NCBI GenBank assembly: GCA_023444055.1
Contig: JAEZRV010000048.1
Location: forward strand, 1-33,658
From: Bacillota bacterium
GTDB taxonomy: Bacteria > Bacillota > Clostridia > Acetivibrionales > DSM-1351
Reading direction: 5' to 3'
Length of the DNA: 33,658 nt
The notes beneath the pieces are model-generated. The model ran no database searches and was not told the DNA's origin. It saw only the letters and a program-made list of their open reading frames with translations. The translations under genes were made by a program, and so were the position numbers. Shown piece after piece: positions 21,426 through 29,410 of the stretch (positions within the stretch are counted from its first letter, which is position 1; each line of letters begins with the position of its first letter).

Positions 21426-22610
21426 ATGGCAGACAGAATTATTTATTTGGATCATGCTGCAACCACATATGTTAAACCTGAAGTTTTTGACGCTATGAAG
21501 CCATATTTTTGTGAACATTTTGGTAATGCGTCTTCAATATATAGCATAGGTCGTGACAGTAAAAAGGCAGTTGAGGAAGCTCGTGAAAAGGTAGCAAAAG
21601 CAATAGGTGCTCAGCCAAAAGAGATATATTTTACAGGTTCAGGAAGTGAAGCTGACAACTGGGCATTAAAGGGTATTGCAGCTGCTAATAAACAAAAGGG
21701 TAATCATATTATTACTTCAGTAATTGAGCATCCAGCGATTTTAAATACATGTAAATATCTTGAAGGAGAAGGGTTTGAGGTTACATACCTTCCAGTTGAT
21801 GAAGATGGTCTTGTATCCTTGGATGATGTGAGAAATTCTATTAAGGACAATACTATTTTAATAAGTATAATGTTTGCAAACAATGAGATTGGAACTATAC
21901 AGCAAATTCAGGAAATTGGTGCAATTGCTCGTGAAAAGGGTGTATTATTTCATACTGATGCTGTACAGGCTGTAGGAAATATATTTATTGATGTTGAAAA
22001 GCTGAATGTTGACTTATTATCACTATCCGGTCATAAATTCTATGGACCTAAAGGTATAGGTGCTCTATATGTAAGAAAAGGTGTTAAGATTTCTTCGATG
22101 ATACATGGTGGACAGCAGGAAAGAGGAAAGAGGGCAAGTACTGAGAATATTCCTAGTATAGTTGGTTTAGGTAAGGCAATTGAGCTTGCAACAGAGAATT
22201 TAGAAGAGTACAATAAAAAAATTATTGCTTTAAGAGAGAAACTAATTGAAGGTCTTATGGCAAAAGTTCCATACATTAGACTTAATGGCCATAGATCTCA
22301 AAGACTACCAGGCAATGTGAATATTTCTTTCCAATATATTGAGGGAGAGTCATTATTGCTTATGCTGGATATGAAGGGCGTATGTGGTTCAAGTGGCTCA
22401 GCATGTTCTTCAGGTTCATTAGATCCTTCTCATGTACTATTAGCTATTGGACTTCCTCATGAGATAGCACATGGCTCATTAAGATTGAGCTTTGGTGATG
22501 AGAATACAGATGAAGATGTGGAATATTTGCTAGAGGTAATTCCTAATATTGTATCAAAACTTAGAGATATGTCACCTCTTTATGAGGCAGTTAAAAATAA
22601 ACAGAAGTAG
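21426..22610 (+). CDS. nifS: Cysteine desulfurase, NifS/IscS type
   Basis: The start is ATG 21426, behind AAAGGAG; the in-frame TTG at 21396 is rejected. The 394-aa PLP enzyme begins with IIYLDHAATTYVKPEV. K204 in SGHKFYGPKG forms the PLP aldimine; C327 in GSSGSACSSGS is the persulfide cysteine on the mobile loop. It removes sulfur from cysteine, giving alanine and a persulfide that is passed to the U-type scaffold and to MnmA, both encoded next. The size and the loop motif place it in group I (NifS/IscS). The 120-bp leader after iscR has no clear terminator, so it is probably co-transcribed. Confidence 0.96.
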   Translation: MADRIIYLDHAATTYVKPEVFDAMKPYFCEHFGNASSIYSIGRDSKKAVEEAREKVAKAIGAQPKEIYFTGSGSEADNWALKGIAAANKQKGNHIITSVIEHPAILNTCKYLEGEGFEVTYLPVDEDGLVSLDDVRNSIKDNTILISIMFANNEIGTIQQIQEIGAIAREKGVLFHTDAVQAVGNIFIDVEKLNVDLLSLSGHKFYGPKGIGALYVRKGVKISSMIHGGQQERGKRASTENIPSIVGLGKAIELATENLEEYNKKIIALREKLIEGLMAKVPYIRLNGHRSQRLPGNVNISFQYIEGESLLLMLDMKGVCGSSGSACSSGSLDPSHVLLAIGLPHEIAHGSLRLSFGDENTDEDVEYLLEVIPNIVSKLRDMSPLYEAVKNKQK

Positions 22611-22637
22611 TTGCATTACTATAGTTTTGCTCTATGA

Positions 22638-22665
22638 TAGAAAATCTCTGAGAAGAGGTTTTCTA
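22638..22665 (+). promoter_or_regulatory. 12-bp mRNA stem-loop between desulfurase and scaffold genes
   Basis: TAGAAAATCTCT (22638-22649) pairs along its whole length with AGAGGTTTTCTA (22654-22665), one pair being U-G, around a GAGA tetraloop. No U-run follows, so it is not a classic terminator; it may be an RNA-processing or stability element that sets nifS versus scaffold levels. Confidence 0.6.
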
Positions 22666-22715
22666 CGGACTATTTACAAAATTTTGTGCCCAAAAGGGGC
22701 GTAGGAGGTATATAT

Positions 22716-23168
22716 ATGTATAGTGAAAAGGTTATGGATCATTTTACAAACCCGAGAAATGTTGGAGAAATTGAAGATGCAAATGGAGTAGGACAAGTTG
22801 GAAATGCTAAATGCGGCGATATTATGAAAATGTATTTAAAAATAGAAGACAATATCATTGTTGATGCTAAATTTAAAACTTTTGGCTGTGGTGCCGCTGT
22901 TGCTACAAGTAGTATGGCAACTGAACTTGTAATAGGAAAAACAGTTGAAGAAGCAATGAAAATAACTAACAAGGCTGTTGCAGAAGCACTTGATGGTTTG
23001 CCACCTCAAAAGATGCATTGCTCAAATCTTGCTGAGGAAGCAATTGCAGCAGCACTACAAGATTATAGAAGAAAAAATGGTGAGTTGCCAAGTGAAAATA
23101 GTGACTGCACAGGTTGTTGCAGTAGCTGTGGGCATAGTCATGGACGTGAAGAAGATTTTGATGAATAA
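22716..23168 (+). CDS. nifU: Fe-S cluster scaffold, NifU N-terminal/IscU type
   Basis: The ATG at 22716 sits behind AGGAGG. The 150-aa protein opens with MYSEKVMDHFTNPRNVGEI. The scaffold ligands are C33 (KCGD, with D35), C58 (FGCGA) and C102 (MHCSNLAEEAI). It assembles [2Fe-2S] and [4Fe-4S] clusters with sulfur from the desulfurase encoded upstream. After the normal end (about residue 125) it has an extra tail with C131, C134, C135, C138 and then HSHGREEDFDE, absent from E. coli IscU but seen in clostridial members. The next gene begins 49 bp later. Confidence 0.95.
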   Translation: MYSEKVMDHFTNPRNVGEIEDANGVGQVGNAKCGDIMKMYLKIEDNIIVDAKFKTFGCGAAVATSSMATELVIGKTVEEAMKITNKAVAEALDGLPPQKMHCSNLAEEAIAAALQDYRRKNGELPSENSDCTGCCSSCGHSHGREEDFDE

Positions 23169-23217
23169 TAGTGAGATTATGGAATTAAAATTGTATTAAT
23201 GTGTTGGGAGAAGTTTA

Positions 23218-24297
23218 ATGAGCTCAAAAAAAGTAATGCTAGGTATGAGCGGCGGCGTAGATAGTTCTGTGGCTGCCGCCATTTTATTGCAGCAAGGTTA
23301 TGAAGTAATAGGTGTAACCCTTCAGATATGGCAGGATATGGATGAGGAAAGGCAAAAGTCTGAGGGTGGTTGCTGCTCTCTATCTGCGGTAGACGATGCA
23401 AGAAGGGTTGCAAATAAGCTGGGTATACCATACTATGTACTTAATTTTAAAGATATTTTCAATAAAAGTGTTATTGATTATTTTAAGGAGGAGTATTTCA
23501 AGGGTCGTACTCCAAATCCTTGTATTGCTTGTAATAGGCATGTTAAATGGCAGGCAATGTTGGACAAGGCTGTTTCAATGGGAATAGATTATATTGCCAC
23601 AGGGCACTATGCTAAAGTAATGCATGATGCTGATTCTAATAGATATGTACTTAAAAAATCAGTTACTGACAGAAAAGACCAGACTTATGCTCTTTACAAC
23701 TTAACTCAGGAGCAGCTAAGCAGAACACTAATGCCTGTAGGCGATTATCCAAAAGAAAAAATAAGGGAAATGGCAAAGGAAATTGGGTTGTCTGTTGCTT
23801 CAAAACCAGATAGTCAAGAGATTTGTTTTATTCATGATAATGACTATGGAAAATTTCTCAGCGAAAATTGTGATAGGGAGATAGTACCTGGCAAATTTGT
23901 TGATACTAAAGGAAATGTTTTAGGTGATCACAAAGGGATTGTTCATTACACAGTTGGACAGAGGAAGGGGCTTGGAATCGCATTTGGCAAGCCTATGTTT
24001 GTGGTAGCGGTAGATGCAAAGACAAATACAGTTGTATTAGGCGATGACAGCGAAGTGTTTTCTAATGAACTTATAGCATCAGACCTGAACTTTATTTCCA
24101 TAGATAAACCATTTGATGGCATGAGAGTTGGAGCAAAGATTAGGTACTCAGCAAAGGAATCGCCAGCGACATTACATGTACTTGATAATGACAGAATTAA
24201 GGTGGTTTTCGACGAACCGCAAAGAGCTATTACTCCAGGTCAAGCAGTTGTTTTTTATGATGATGATGTTGTTGTAGGCGGAGGAACGATTGATTAG
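23218..24297 (+). CDS. mnmA: tRNA-specific 2-thiouridylase
   Basis: The 359-aa protein has the PP-loop GMSGGVDSSVAA (residues 9-20), the tRNA-binding TPNPCIACNRHVKW with catalytic C105 (C102 also present), and the second catalytic C203 in SQEICFI. The C-terminal beta-barrels follow (HYTVGQRKGLGI, then GQAVVFYDDD). It makes 2-thiouridine at U34 of tRNA-Lys, -Glu and -Gln, with sulfur relayed from a cysteine desulfurase, which explains its place after nifS and the scaffold gene. A short SD (GGGAGAAG) precedes the ATG. Confidence 0.97.
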   Translation: MSSKKVMLGMSGGVDSSVAAAILLQQGYEVIGVTLQIWQDMDEERQKSEGGCCSLSAVDDARRVANKLGIPYYVLNFKDIFNKSVIDYFKEEYFKGRTPNPCIACNRHVKWQAMLDKAVSMGIDYIATGHYAKVMHDADSNRYVLKKSVTDRKDQTYALYNLTQEQLSRTLMPVGDYPKEKIREMAKEIGLSVASKPDSQEICFIHDNDYGKFLSENCDREIVPGKFVDTKGNVLGDHKGIVHYTVGQRKGLGIAFGKPMFVVAVDAKTNTVVLGDDSEVFSNELIASDLNFISIDKPFDGMRVGAKIRYSAKESPATLHVLDNDRIKVVFDEPQRAITPGQAVVFYDDDVVVGGGTID

Positions 24298-24516
24298 TTT
24301 AAGATACTTTTATACTAACTCAAAGTTCGCAGATGAATATACTACTTAAAGACTAGCAATTATATTGGCAACAAACCATTGATAATTCTACCACATCAAT
24401 AGATTTTTATGTGCTAAATTTGAGATGTTAAAAAAGTTTTTCGTTCAGCGACATATTTTTTTATGAGTTGTAAACAATAATATAGATCTTATTTCTAAAT
24501 TAAAGGAGGAGTCTTA
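24298..24516. other. Intergenic region with two dispersed repeats
   Basis: 24318-24347 is the second copy of the 30-bp repeat seen at 15284. 24365-24425 (TTGGCAACAAACCATTGAT to the TTTTTATGTG block) is one of three related copies; the others are at 24981-25040 and, inverted, at 27661-27722. The T-rich end suggests a terminator-like role. No gene was found. Confidence 0.6.
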
Positions 24517-24705
24517 ATGCGTGAAGGACTATTTCCTGCTGTTTTAGGTACTGCGGTCACAGCAACTGGTATGGCTATGCGAGGATATGACATGAAAAAA
24601 CATGGCATGAATAAGCGTGATACAACAGTTGCAATTGGTGCTGGTATACTAGGATTTGGATTGGCACACGTAGTATTAGGTTCCATAGACTTGGTTCAGA
24701 AGTAG
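24517..24705 (+). CDS. Small glycine/alanine-rich membrane protein, function unknown
   Basis: The 62-aa protein begins at an ATG with a strong AAAGGAGGAG site. Two hydrophobic segments, residues about 4-21 (GLFPAVLGTAVTATGMAM) and about 38-57 (VAIGAGILGFGLAHVVLGSI), are joined by a charged loop (YDMKKHGMNKRD), so it is likely a two-pass membrane hairpin. I do not recognise the family, though similar asymmetrical Gly-rich two-helix proteins are frequent in clostridia. A MITE-like element begins 9 bp after its stop. Confidence 0.65.
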   Translation: MREGLFPAVLGTAVTATGMAMRGYDMKKHGMNKRDTTVAIGAGILGFGLAHVVLGSIDLVQK

Positions 24706-24713
24706 ATTCATTG

Positions 24714-24970
24714 AGGCTGTTGCAAAAAATCTCTTATACTAATTTGCATTTAAAATGTGGAATCACATTTTAAATCGCCGCATTTGCGGCGATGGAGCGA
24801 AGCTCGCAAATGTTGTTCAATACTATGAGTCGCTGCACATGCAGCGCACTGCGTAAGCAGTGATTTAAAATATTGTTTCTTATATTTTATAAACGAAATA
24901 GTATTACTATATATAGTTTGGTATAAACCAAGCGAAAATATAGTTGTTAAGATGAATTTTGCGGCAGCCT
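24714..24970. mobile_element. 257-bp MITE-like element with five tandem hairpins
   Basis: The ends are imperfect terminal inverted repeats: AGGCTGTTGCAAAA (24714-24727) and TTTTGCGGCAGCCT (24957-24970), 12 of 14 matching. The interior has a perfect 12-bp hairpin ATTTAAAATGTG/CACATTTTAAAT (24748-24775), CGCCGCA/TGCGGCG (24776-24791), GAGC/GCTC (24795-24805), CGCTGCA/TGCAGCG (24831-24846) and CACTGC/GCAGTG (24847-24862). Inner arms TATACTAATTTGCATTTAAA and, in reverse, AATACTATTTCGTTTATAAA are also related. No coding capacity. The GGCTGTTGCAAAA ends resemble those of DDE transposons, which could mobilise it in trans. Confidence 0.75.
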
Positions 24971-25004
24971 TTAGTTATTATTCAACAAACAATGGATAAG
25001 TTTG

Positions 25005-25022
25005 AAAACCAATAGGTTTTTT
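25005..25022 (+). terminator. Weak hairpin-plus-T terminator candidate
   Basis: AAAACC-AATA-GGTTTT followed by TT. It lies inside the second copy of the dispersed CAACAA repeat, between the MITE-like element and the convergent phosphatase gene. Confidence 0.4.
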
Positions 25023-25070
25023 ATGTTGGAAAGTTGAATTATTTATCTGATTGTTAAAAAGACATAGTCA

Positions 25071-25868
25071 TTACAGTTTTTCAAACAACGGTTTTCTTCC
25101 TTCAAAATGTGCTACATACTTGAAGCCTATTTCTTTTAAATATTGTGTAGCTTCAAAAAAGCTATGACCTATATGCTCTGTATAATGGGCATCTGAACCT
25201 ATTGTAATTATTTCACCGCCTAATTCATAGTACCTGTTAAATATATCCATACCTGGTATTGTAGAATGTAAATCAGTCCTCAATCCAGAGGTGTTAAGCT
25301 CTATGCCTTTACCTTTTTGAATTGTTGCTTTTAATATTTCATCTAGAAGCTCAGCGTAGCCATTGTATCTTAATGGCTTATCCTCAAAATTGCCATATCT
25401 GGCTGCATACCCAATATGGCCAATGATATCATAGTTATCATATGAATTTATTGAGCTTAAGATTTCCTGTAAATAGCGTTCATAAGCTTGATGTTGGGTT
25501 TTACCTCTATAGTACTGACCATTGTATGGATCTAGATGATCTATTATATGAACAGAATTTATAATGAAGTCAAAAGGATATTTTGTAATTGTTTCATTAA
25601 TTTCATCTAATACTTGAGGCTGATAACCCATTTCTATACCAATACGAATGTCCAGCTTCTCTTTCCAATTATTCTGTAGGTCTTTAAAATATTTAAAATA
25701 CTGATCCAGGTTTATCAAAAAATTCTCATCATAATCAGGGTAATCATAATCTACATGATCAGTAAAAATCAGACCAGATAAACCCATTTCAACCGCTTTG
25801 TAGCAGGCCGAATTGGCTTCCATATCGGAATCACCTGAAAAATTTGAATGAATATGGCTATCATGCAT
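25071..25868 (-). CDS. PHP-domain phosphatase (histidinol-phosphatase HisJ family)
   Basis: The 265-aa minus-strand protein starts with DSHIHSNFSGDS (metal-binding His pair) and continues with GLIFTDHVDYDYP, FIINSVHIIDH, YDIIGHIGYAARYG, IELNTSGLR and ITIGSDAHYTEHIG, the metal-ligand blocks of PHP phosphoesterases. HisJ-type enzymes remove phosphate from histidinol phosphate in histidine synthesis, but no his gene is nearby, so another phosphoester substrate is possible. AAGGAG on the minus strand precedes the start. The upstream side carries tandem 38-39-bp repeats. Confidence 0.9.
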   Translation of the reverse strand: MHDSHIHSNFSGDSDMEANSACYKAVEMGLSGLIFTDHVDYDYPDYDENFLINLDQYFKYFKDLQNNWKEKLDIRIGIEMGYQPQVLDEINETITKYPFDFIINSVHIIDHLDPYNGQYYRGKTQHQAYERYLQEILSSINSYDNYDIIGHIGYAARYGNFEDKPLRYNGYAELLDEILKATIQKGKGIELNTSGLRTDLHSTIPGMDIFNRYYELGGEIITIGSDAHYTEHIGHSFFEATQYLKEIGFKYVAHFEGRKPLFEKL

Positions 25869-26224
25869 TGTTTCTTTCTCCTTTGAAAAGTATAATAATA
25901 TTAAAATTAATTATCATAATAGATATAATTATGTTAGTGCTGTATTCTTTGAAAAATACTATAATAAAGCTCATGGCTAATATTCTTTTAAAAAGTATTA
26001 TAATAAAGCTCATGGTGCGTATTCTTTTTTATTAGCATCAGTAAAATAATAGTATCAATTTTTAGATGTTTAGTCAAAAATTTTAAGTTAATATTTTAAA
26101 CTATTTTGGATTTTAACTATCTGGTTAAAATATAAAATCAGATAAAATTTATATAAGCATTTAAATATAAAATAAATTTTAAATTAGGTATCAAAATTTA
26201 AGTTAAAAGAAAGGATTAATAAGA
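25869..26224. promoter_or_regulatory. AT-rich divergent intergenic region with tandem 38-39-bp repeats
   Basis: Unit 1 (25943-25980) and unit 2 (25981-26019) share TATTCTTT, an A-run, TATAATAAAGCTCATGG; a third unit begins at 26020 and a worn one overlaps the phosphatase ribosome site (25875-25901). Each unit carries TATAAT-like sequence on both strands, so the array may multiply promoter or binding sites between the divergent phosphatase and aminopeptidase genes. No gene was found. Confidence 0.6.
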
Positions 26225-27658
26225 ATGAGTGAAGAAAAGTCGCATGCAGAAATGCTTAAGGAAAGTTTATCGTATGAGGTTAAAAATGCTTGGGAACAGA
26301 GTGATGATACTCAGATAAGAAAAGCCTTTGATTTATGTGAAAACTACAAGGAATATTTGGACAAGGGTAAAACGGAAAGAGAGTTTTCGACTTTAGTTGA
26401 AAAGGAATTAATTAAAGCAGGATATCAGAATTTGCAGGAATTATTTAAACAAAATAAAAAGTTAACAAAAGGTGATAAGGTTTACTTTGTTAACAAGAAG
26501 AAATCTGTTGCCTTTGCTATTATTGGAGAAAAGCCTTTGACAGATGGAATTAATATGGTAGGTGCTCATGTTGATGCTCCTAGAATCGATATAAAGCAAA
26601 ATCCATTGTATGAGGATTCTGGTCTTGTATTGCTGAAAACCCATTATTATGGAGGTATTAAGAAATATCAGTGGGTTACAATTCCATTTTCACTTCACGG
26701 GGTTGTTATTAAGGCAGATGGAACAAGTGTTAATGTATGTATTGGTGAAGATGATCATGATCCTGTATTTACTATTACAGATTTACTCCCTCATCTTGCT
26801 CAAAACCAGATGCAGAAGAAGGCAACTGAAGTTATAAGCGGAGAAGGCTTAAATCTTTTATTAGGCTCAAGACCTTATAACGATAAAAAAGTTAAAGATA
26901 AAGTTAAATTAAACATATTAAAAATACTTAATGATAAATATGGTATTGTAGAAGAGGACTTTTTATCAGCTGAGCTTGAAGTGGTGCCTAGTTTCAAAGC
27001 TAGAGATATCGGATTTGACAGAAGTATGATAGGTGCATATGGACAGGATGACAGAGTATGTTCATTTACCTGCGTAAAGGCAATGCTAGATGCTAAGCCG
27101 TCAGCAAAGACAGCATTATGTATTTTAACTGACAAGGAAGAGATTGGCAGTATGGGTAATACTGGTGCTCAGTCAAACTTCTTAAAGAGTTTTATTTCAA
27201 AATTAATATATTTAACAAGTGAAAACTATTCTGATGTATTAATGAATCTCTGTTTAGAAAACTCTAGTATGCTGTCAGCAGATGTTAATTCCGGTTTTGA
27301 CCCAAGCTATGCTGACGTTAATGACAAAATGAACGCTTCATTTTTAGGTAATGGAGTTGTTGTACAGAAATATACTGGTTCTAGAGGAAAATATGATGCT
27401 AGTGATGCAAATGCTGAGTATATGGGTATGATAAGAAAGTTGTTTAATGACAATAAAATTGTATGGCATACAGCCGAATTAGGAAAGGTAGATCAGGGCG
27501 GCGGCGGAACAATAGCACAGCATGTTGCAAACTTAGGCGTTGATGTTCTTGACTGTGGTGTACCTATACTTTCAATGCATTCTCCGATGGAAGTGACAAG
27601 TAAAATTGATGTTTATATGTGTTACAGTGCAATGAAGGTTTTCTTGGAAAGTAAATAG
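26225..27658 (+). CDS. M18 family aspartyl aminopeptidase
   Basis: The 477-aa protein has the M18 zinc-site blocks: MVGAHVDAPRID (first His and bridging Asp region), QDDRVCSFTCVKAM, TDKEEIGSMGNTGAQS (catalytic Glu pair), and CGVPILSMHSPMEV with the last His ligand near the C-terminus. M18 enzymes are dodecameric cytoplasmic peptidases that remove acidic or other N-terminal residues. This longer bacterial form has the N-terminal helical extension common in clostridia. GAAAGGA precedes the ATG. It stands alone, with a 212-bp gap to the next gene. Confidence 0.93.
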   Translation: MSEEKSHAEMLKESLSYEVKNAWEQSDDTQIRKAFDLCENYKEYLDKGKTEREFSTLVEKELIKAGYQNLQELFKQNKKLTKGDKVYFVNKKKSVAFAIIGEKPLTDGINMVGAHVDAPRIDIKQNPLYEDSGLVLLKTHYYGGIKKYQWVTIPFSLHGVVIKADGTSVNVCIGEDDHDPVFTITDLLPHLAQNQMQKKATEVISGEGLNLLLGSRPYNDKKVKDKVKLNILKILNDKYGIVEEDFLSAELEVVPSFKARDIGFDRSMIGAYGQDDRVCSFTCVKAMLDAKPSAKTALCILTDKEEIGSMGNTGAQSNFLKSFISKLIYLTSENYSDVLMNLCLENSSMLSADVNSGFDPSYADVNDKMNASFLGNGVVVQKYTGSRGKYDASDANAEYMGMIRKLFNDNKIVWHTAELGKVDQGGGGTIAQHVANLGVDVLDCGVPILSMHSPMEVTSKIDVYMCYSAMKVFLESK

Positions 27659-27660
27659 AA

Positions 27661-27722
27661 ACTCAACTTACACACATAAAAAGTCTATCGGTGCTCAAAC
27701 TCATCAATGGCTTGTTGCCAAA
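27661..27722 (-). repeat. Dispersed CAACAA intergenic repeat, inverted copy
   Basis: Read on the minus strand: TTGGCAACAAGCCATTGATG, AGTTTGAGCACC, ATAG and CTTTTTATGTG in order. It matches 24365-24425 and 24981-25040 on the plus strand. Confidence 0.55.
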
Positions 27723-27835
27723 TTAATTGCTTAAAATAGAACGATGAAAATAGAACAATCAGAAAAATGTACTTTAGTAAAATAATGGAATCAGAGTAAT
27801 GGATAATTAGGAAAACAATTCATTAGGGAGAACGT

Positions 27836-27874
27836 ATGATTTGGAATAAAAAACAATCAGGAGATAATACATGA
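27836..27874 (+). CDS. Twelve-residue leader peptide coupled to the endonuclease IV gene
   Basis: An ATG at 27836 with AGGGAG (27825-27830) opens a 12-codon frame (MIWNKKQSGDNT) whose TGA overlaps the next ATG as ATGA (27871-27874). The downstream gene's own AGGAG lies inside it. The arrangement fits translational coupling. No regulatory amino-acid run is present. Confidence 0.45.
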   Translation: MIWNKKQSGDNT

Positions 27875-28734
27875 TACGATTCGGACCATCAGGAAATTCA
27901 GACAGTTTTTATGAGCAGGGCTATAAAAATTCATTTCAGATGCCAGGTTGGCTTGCTGCAATGGGGTTAAATGCATATGAATACTCATGTACTAAGGGTG
28001 TTAATATTAGCCAAAAAACGGCTGTTGAAATTGGAGCGGAGGCTAAAAGGAATGGTGTGTTTTTAAGCATTCATGCACCTTATTATATAAGTATGGCGAG
28101 TATCGAGCCAGATAAAAGAGAAAAATCAAAAAAATATATTCTCGATACCCTCGTAGTAGCTAGATGGATGGATGCTAAACGAATCGTCGTTCACTCCGGA
28201 TCTTGCAGTAAGGTTGATAGAAGCTGGGCACTTGAATCTGCAAAACAAGTTCTAAAGGAAACTATAGCGTTGGCAGATGAGGCTGGTTTGGGCGATATTA
28301 GTATTTGTCCTGAGGTTTTGGGAAAGCATAATCAGCTGGGAACTTTGGAGGAAATATTGGATATGTGCCAAATAGATGAAAGGATCATTCCAACTATTGA
28401 TTTTGGTCATATTCATGCCAGAGGTCTTGGAATACTAAATTCCGAGGAGGATTTTGAAAGAATTATTAATACAATTGAAAATTCCATTGGTATAGATAGA
28501 ACAAAGCAGCTTCACTGCCATTTTAGCAAAATTGAATATACCAAAGGCGGTGAAAAGAGACACTGGAATTTTGAAGACAGTCAGTTTGGTCCGGATTTTG
28601 AACATTTAGCTCCAGTGCTGGTAAAGAAAAAAATGGAGCCAGTTATTATCTGTGAATCCAGAGGGAAAATGGCTGAAGATGCATTGGAAATGAAGGGGAT
28701 TTTCGAGAGAGTAAAGAACATATTAGGAGTATGA
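27871..28734 (+). CDS. nfo: Endonuclease IV (AP endonuclease family 2)
   Basis: The 287-aa TIM-barrel protein has the full set of zinc ligands in order: SIHAPYYIS, IVVHSGS, CPEVLGK, IDFGHIHARG, LHCHFSKIEYT, KRHWNF and CESRGKMAEDA. It cuts the backbone 5' of abasic sites and removes 3' blocking groups in base excision repair. The start uses AGGAG 8 bp upstream, which lies inside the short leader frame. The N-terminus IRFGPSGNSDSFYEQGYK is typical of the clostridial subfamily, which lacks part of the E. coli N-terminal helix. aroQ follows after 34 bp and is probably co-transcribed. Confidence 0.94.
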   Translation: MIRFGPSGNSDSFYEQGYKNSFQMPGWLAAMGLNAYEYSCTKGVNISQKTAVEIGAEAKRNGVFLSIHAPYYISMASIEPDKREKSKKYILDTLVVARWMDAKRIVVHSGSCSKVDRSWALESAKQVLKETIALADEAGLGDISICPEVLGKHNQLGTLEEILDMCQIDERIIPTIDFGHIHARGLGILNSEEDFERIINTIENSIGIDRTKQLHCHFSKIEYTKGGEKRHWNFEDSQFGPDFEHLAPVLVKKKMEPVIICESRGKMAEDALEMKGIFERVKNILGV

Positions 28735-28768
28735 GGAATATAGACAGTATAGAAAGGGCTAAAAGCAT

Positions 28769-29203
28769 ATGAAAAAAATTCTTGTAATAAATGGACCTAA
28801 TCTGAATTTGTTAGGGGTTAGAGAAAAGAATGTTTACGGAAGTGAAACACTACTTGATATAGCTAAAGCAGTTAATGTTACATCTGAGGAGTTAGGGCTT
28901 GAGACTGATTTTATTCAATCAAACATTGAGGGAGAGATTATTGAGAAGCTGCACGCTGCTAGAGGAGTATATGACGTAATTATAATTAATGCGGCGGCTT
29001 ATACTCATTACAGCATAGCCATCAGAGACGCAATAAAAGCAATAGAAATTCCGACTATTGAAATACATCTTTCTAATATACATAGCAGAGAAGAATTTAG
29101 ACATAAATCTGTTATTGCACCTGTTTGTGTTGGACAAATTTGTGGCTTTGGGAAAATGAGTTATATTCTAGCGTTACATGCAGCGGCAGAGCTACAGGTA
29201 TAA
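28769..29203 (+). CDS. aroQ: 3-dehydroquinate dehydratase, type II
   Basis: The 144-aa enzyme shows the type II motifs: INGPNLNLLGVRE (N-terminus), the catalytic Tyr at residue 23 (NVYGSETL), INAAAYTHYSIAIRDAI, and IEIHLSNIHSREEFRHKSV with the catalytic His. It converts 3-dehydroquinate to 3-dehydroshikimate in the shikimate pathway as a dodecamer. Where most members have NPxAYTH, this one has NAAAYTH, with Ala in place of the usual Pro; other active-site residues are kept. AAAGGG precedes the ATG. It is the only aro gene here; it lies between nfo and a proline peptidase as in related clostridia. Confidence 0.95.
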   Translation: MKKILVINGPNLNLLGVREKNVYGSETLLDIAKAVNVTSEELGLETDFIQSNIEGEIIEKLHAARGVYDVIIINAAAYTHYSIAIRDAIKAIEIPTIEIHLSNIHSREEFRHKSVIAPVCVGQICGFGKMSYILALHAAAELQV

Positions 29204-29266
29204 GCCTAATATAAAAAATTGAAACTCATGCAAGTAAATAATACATCATCTTGTACGGAATAGGTT

Positions 29267-29290
29267 ATAGCTTATACAGCTATTATTTGT
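29267..29290 (+). terminator. Weak hairpin downstream of aroQ
   Basis: ATAGCT-TATAC-AGCTAT followed by TATTTGTTTT. It may terminate or only pause transcription between aroQ and the M24 peptidase gene. Confidence 0.35.
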
Positions 29291-29410
29291 TTTAAATAAA
29301 AGGGCAGTAAATGATAATAGATAGAACTGACGGATTATTTGAACTAGATAATATGAACTAAATAATCGAACCCAAAATATGACGAATTGAAATTATAGGA
29401 GGCTGGAAAA

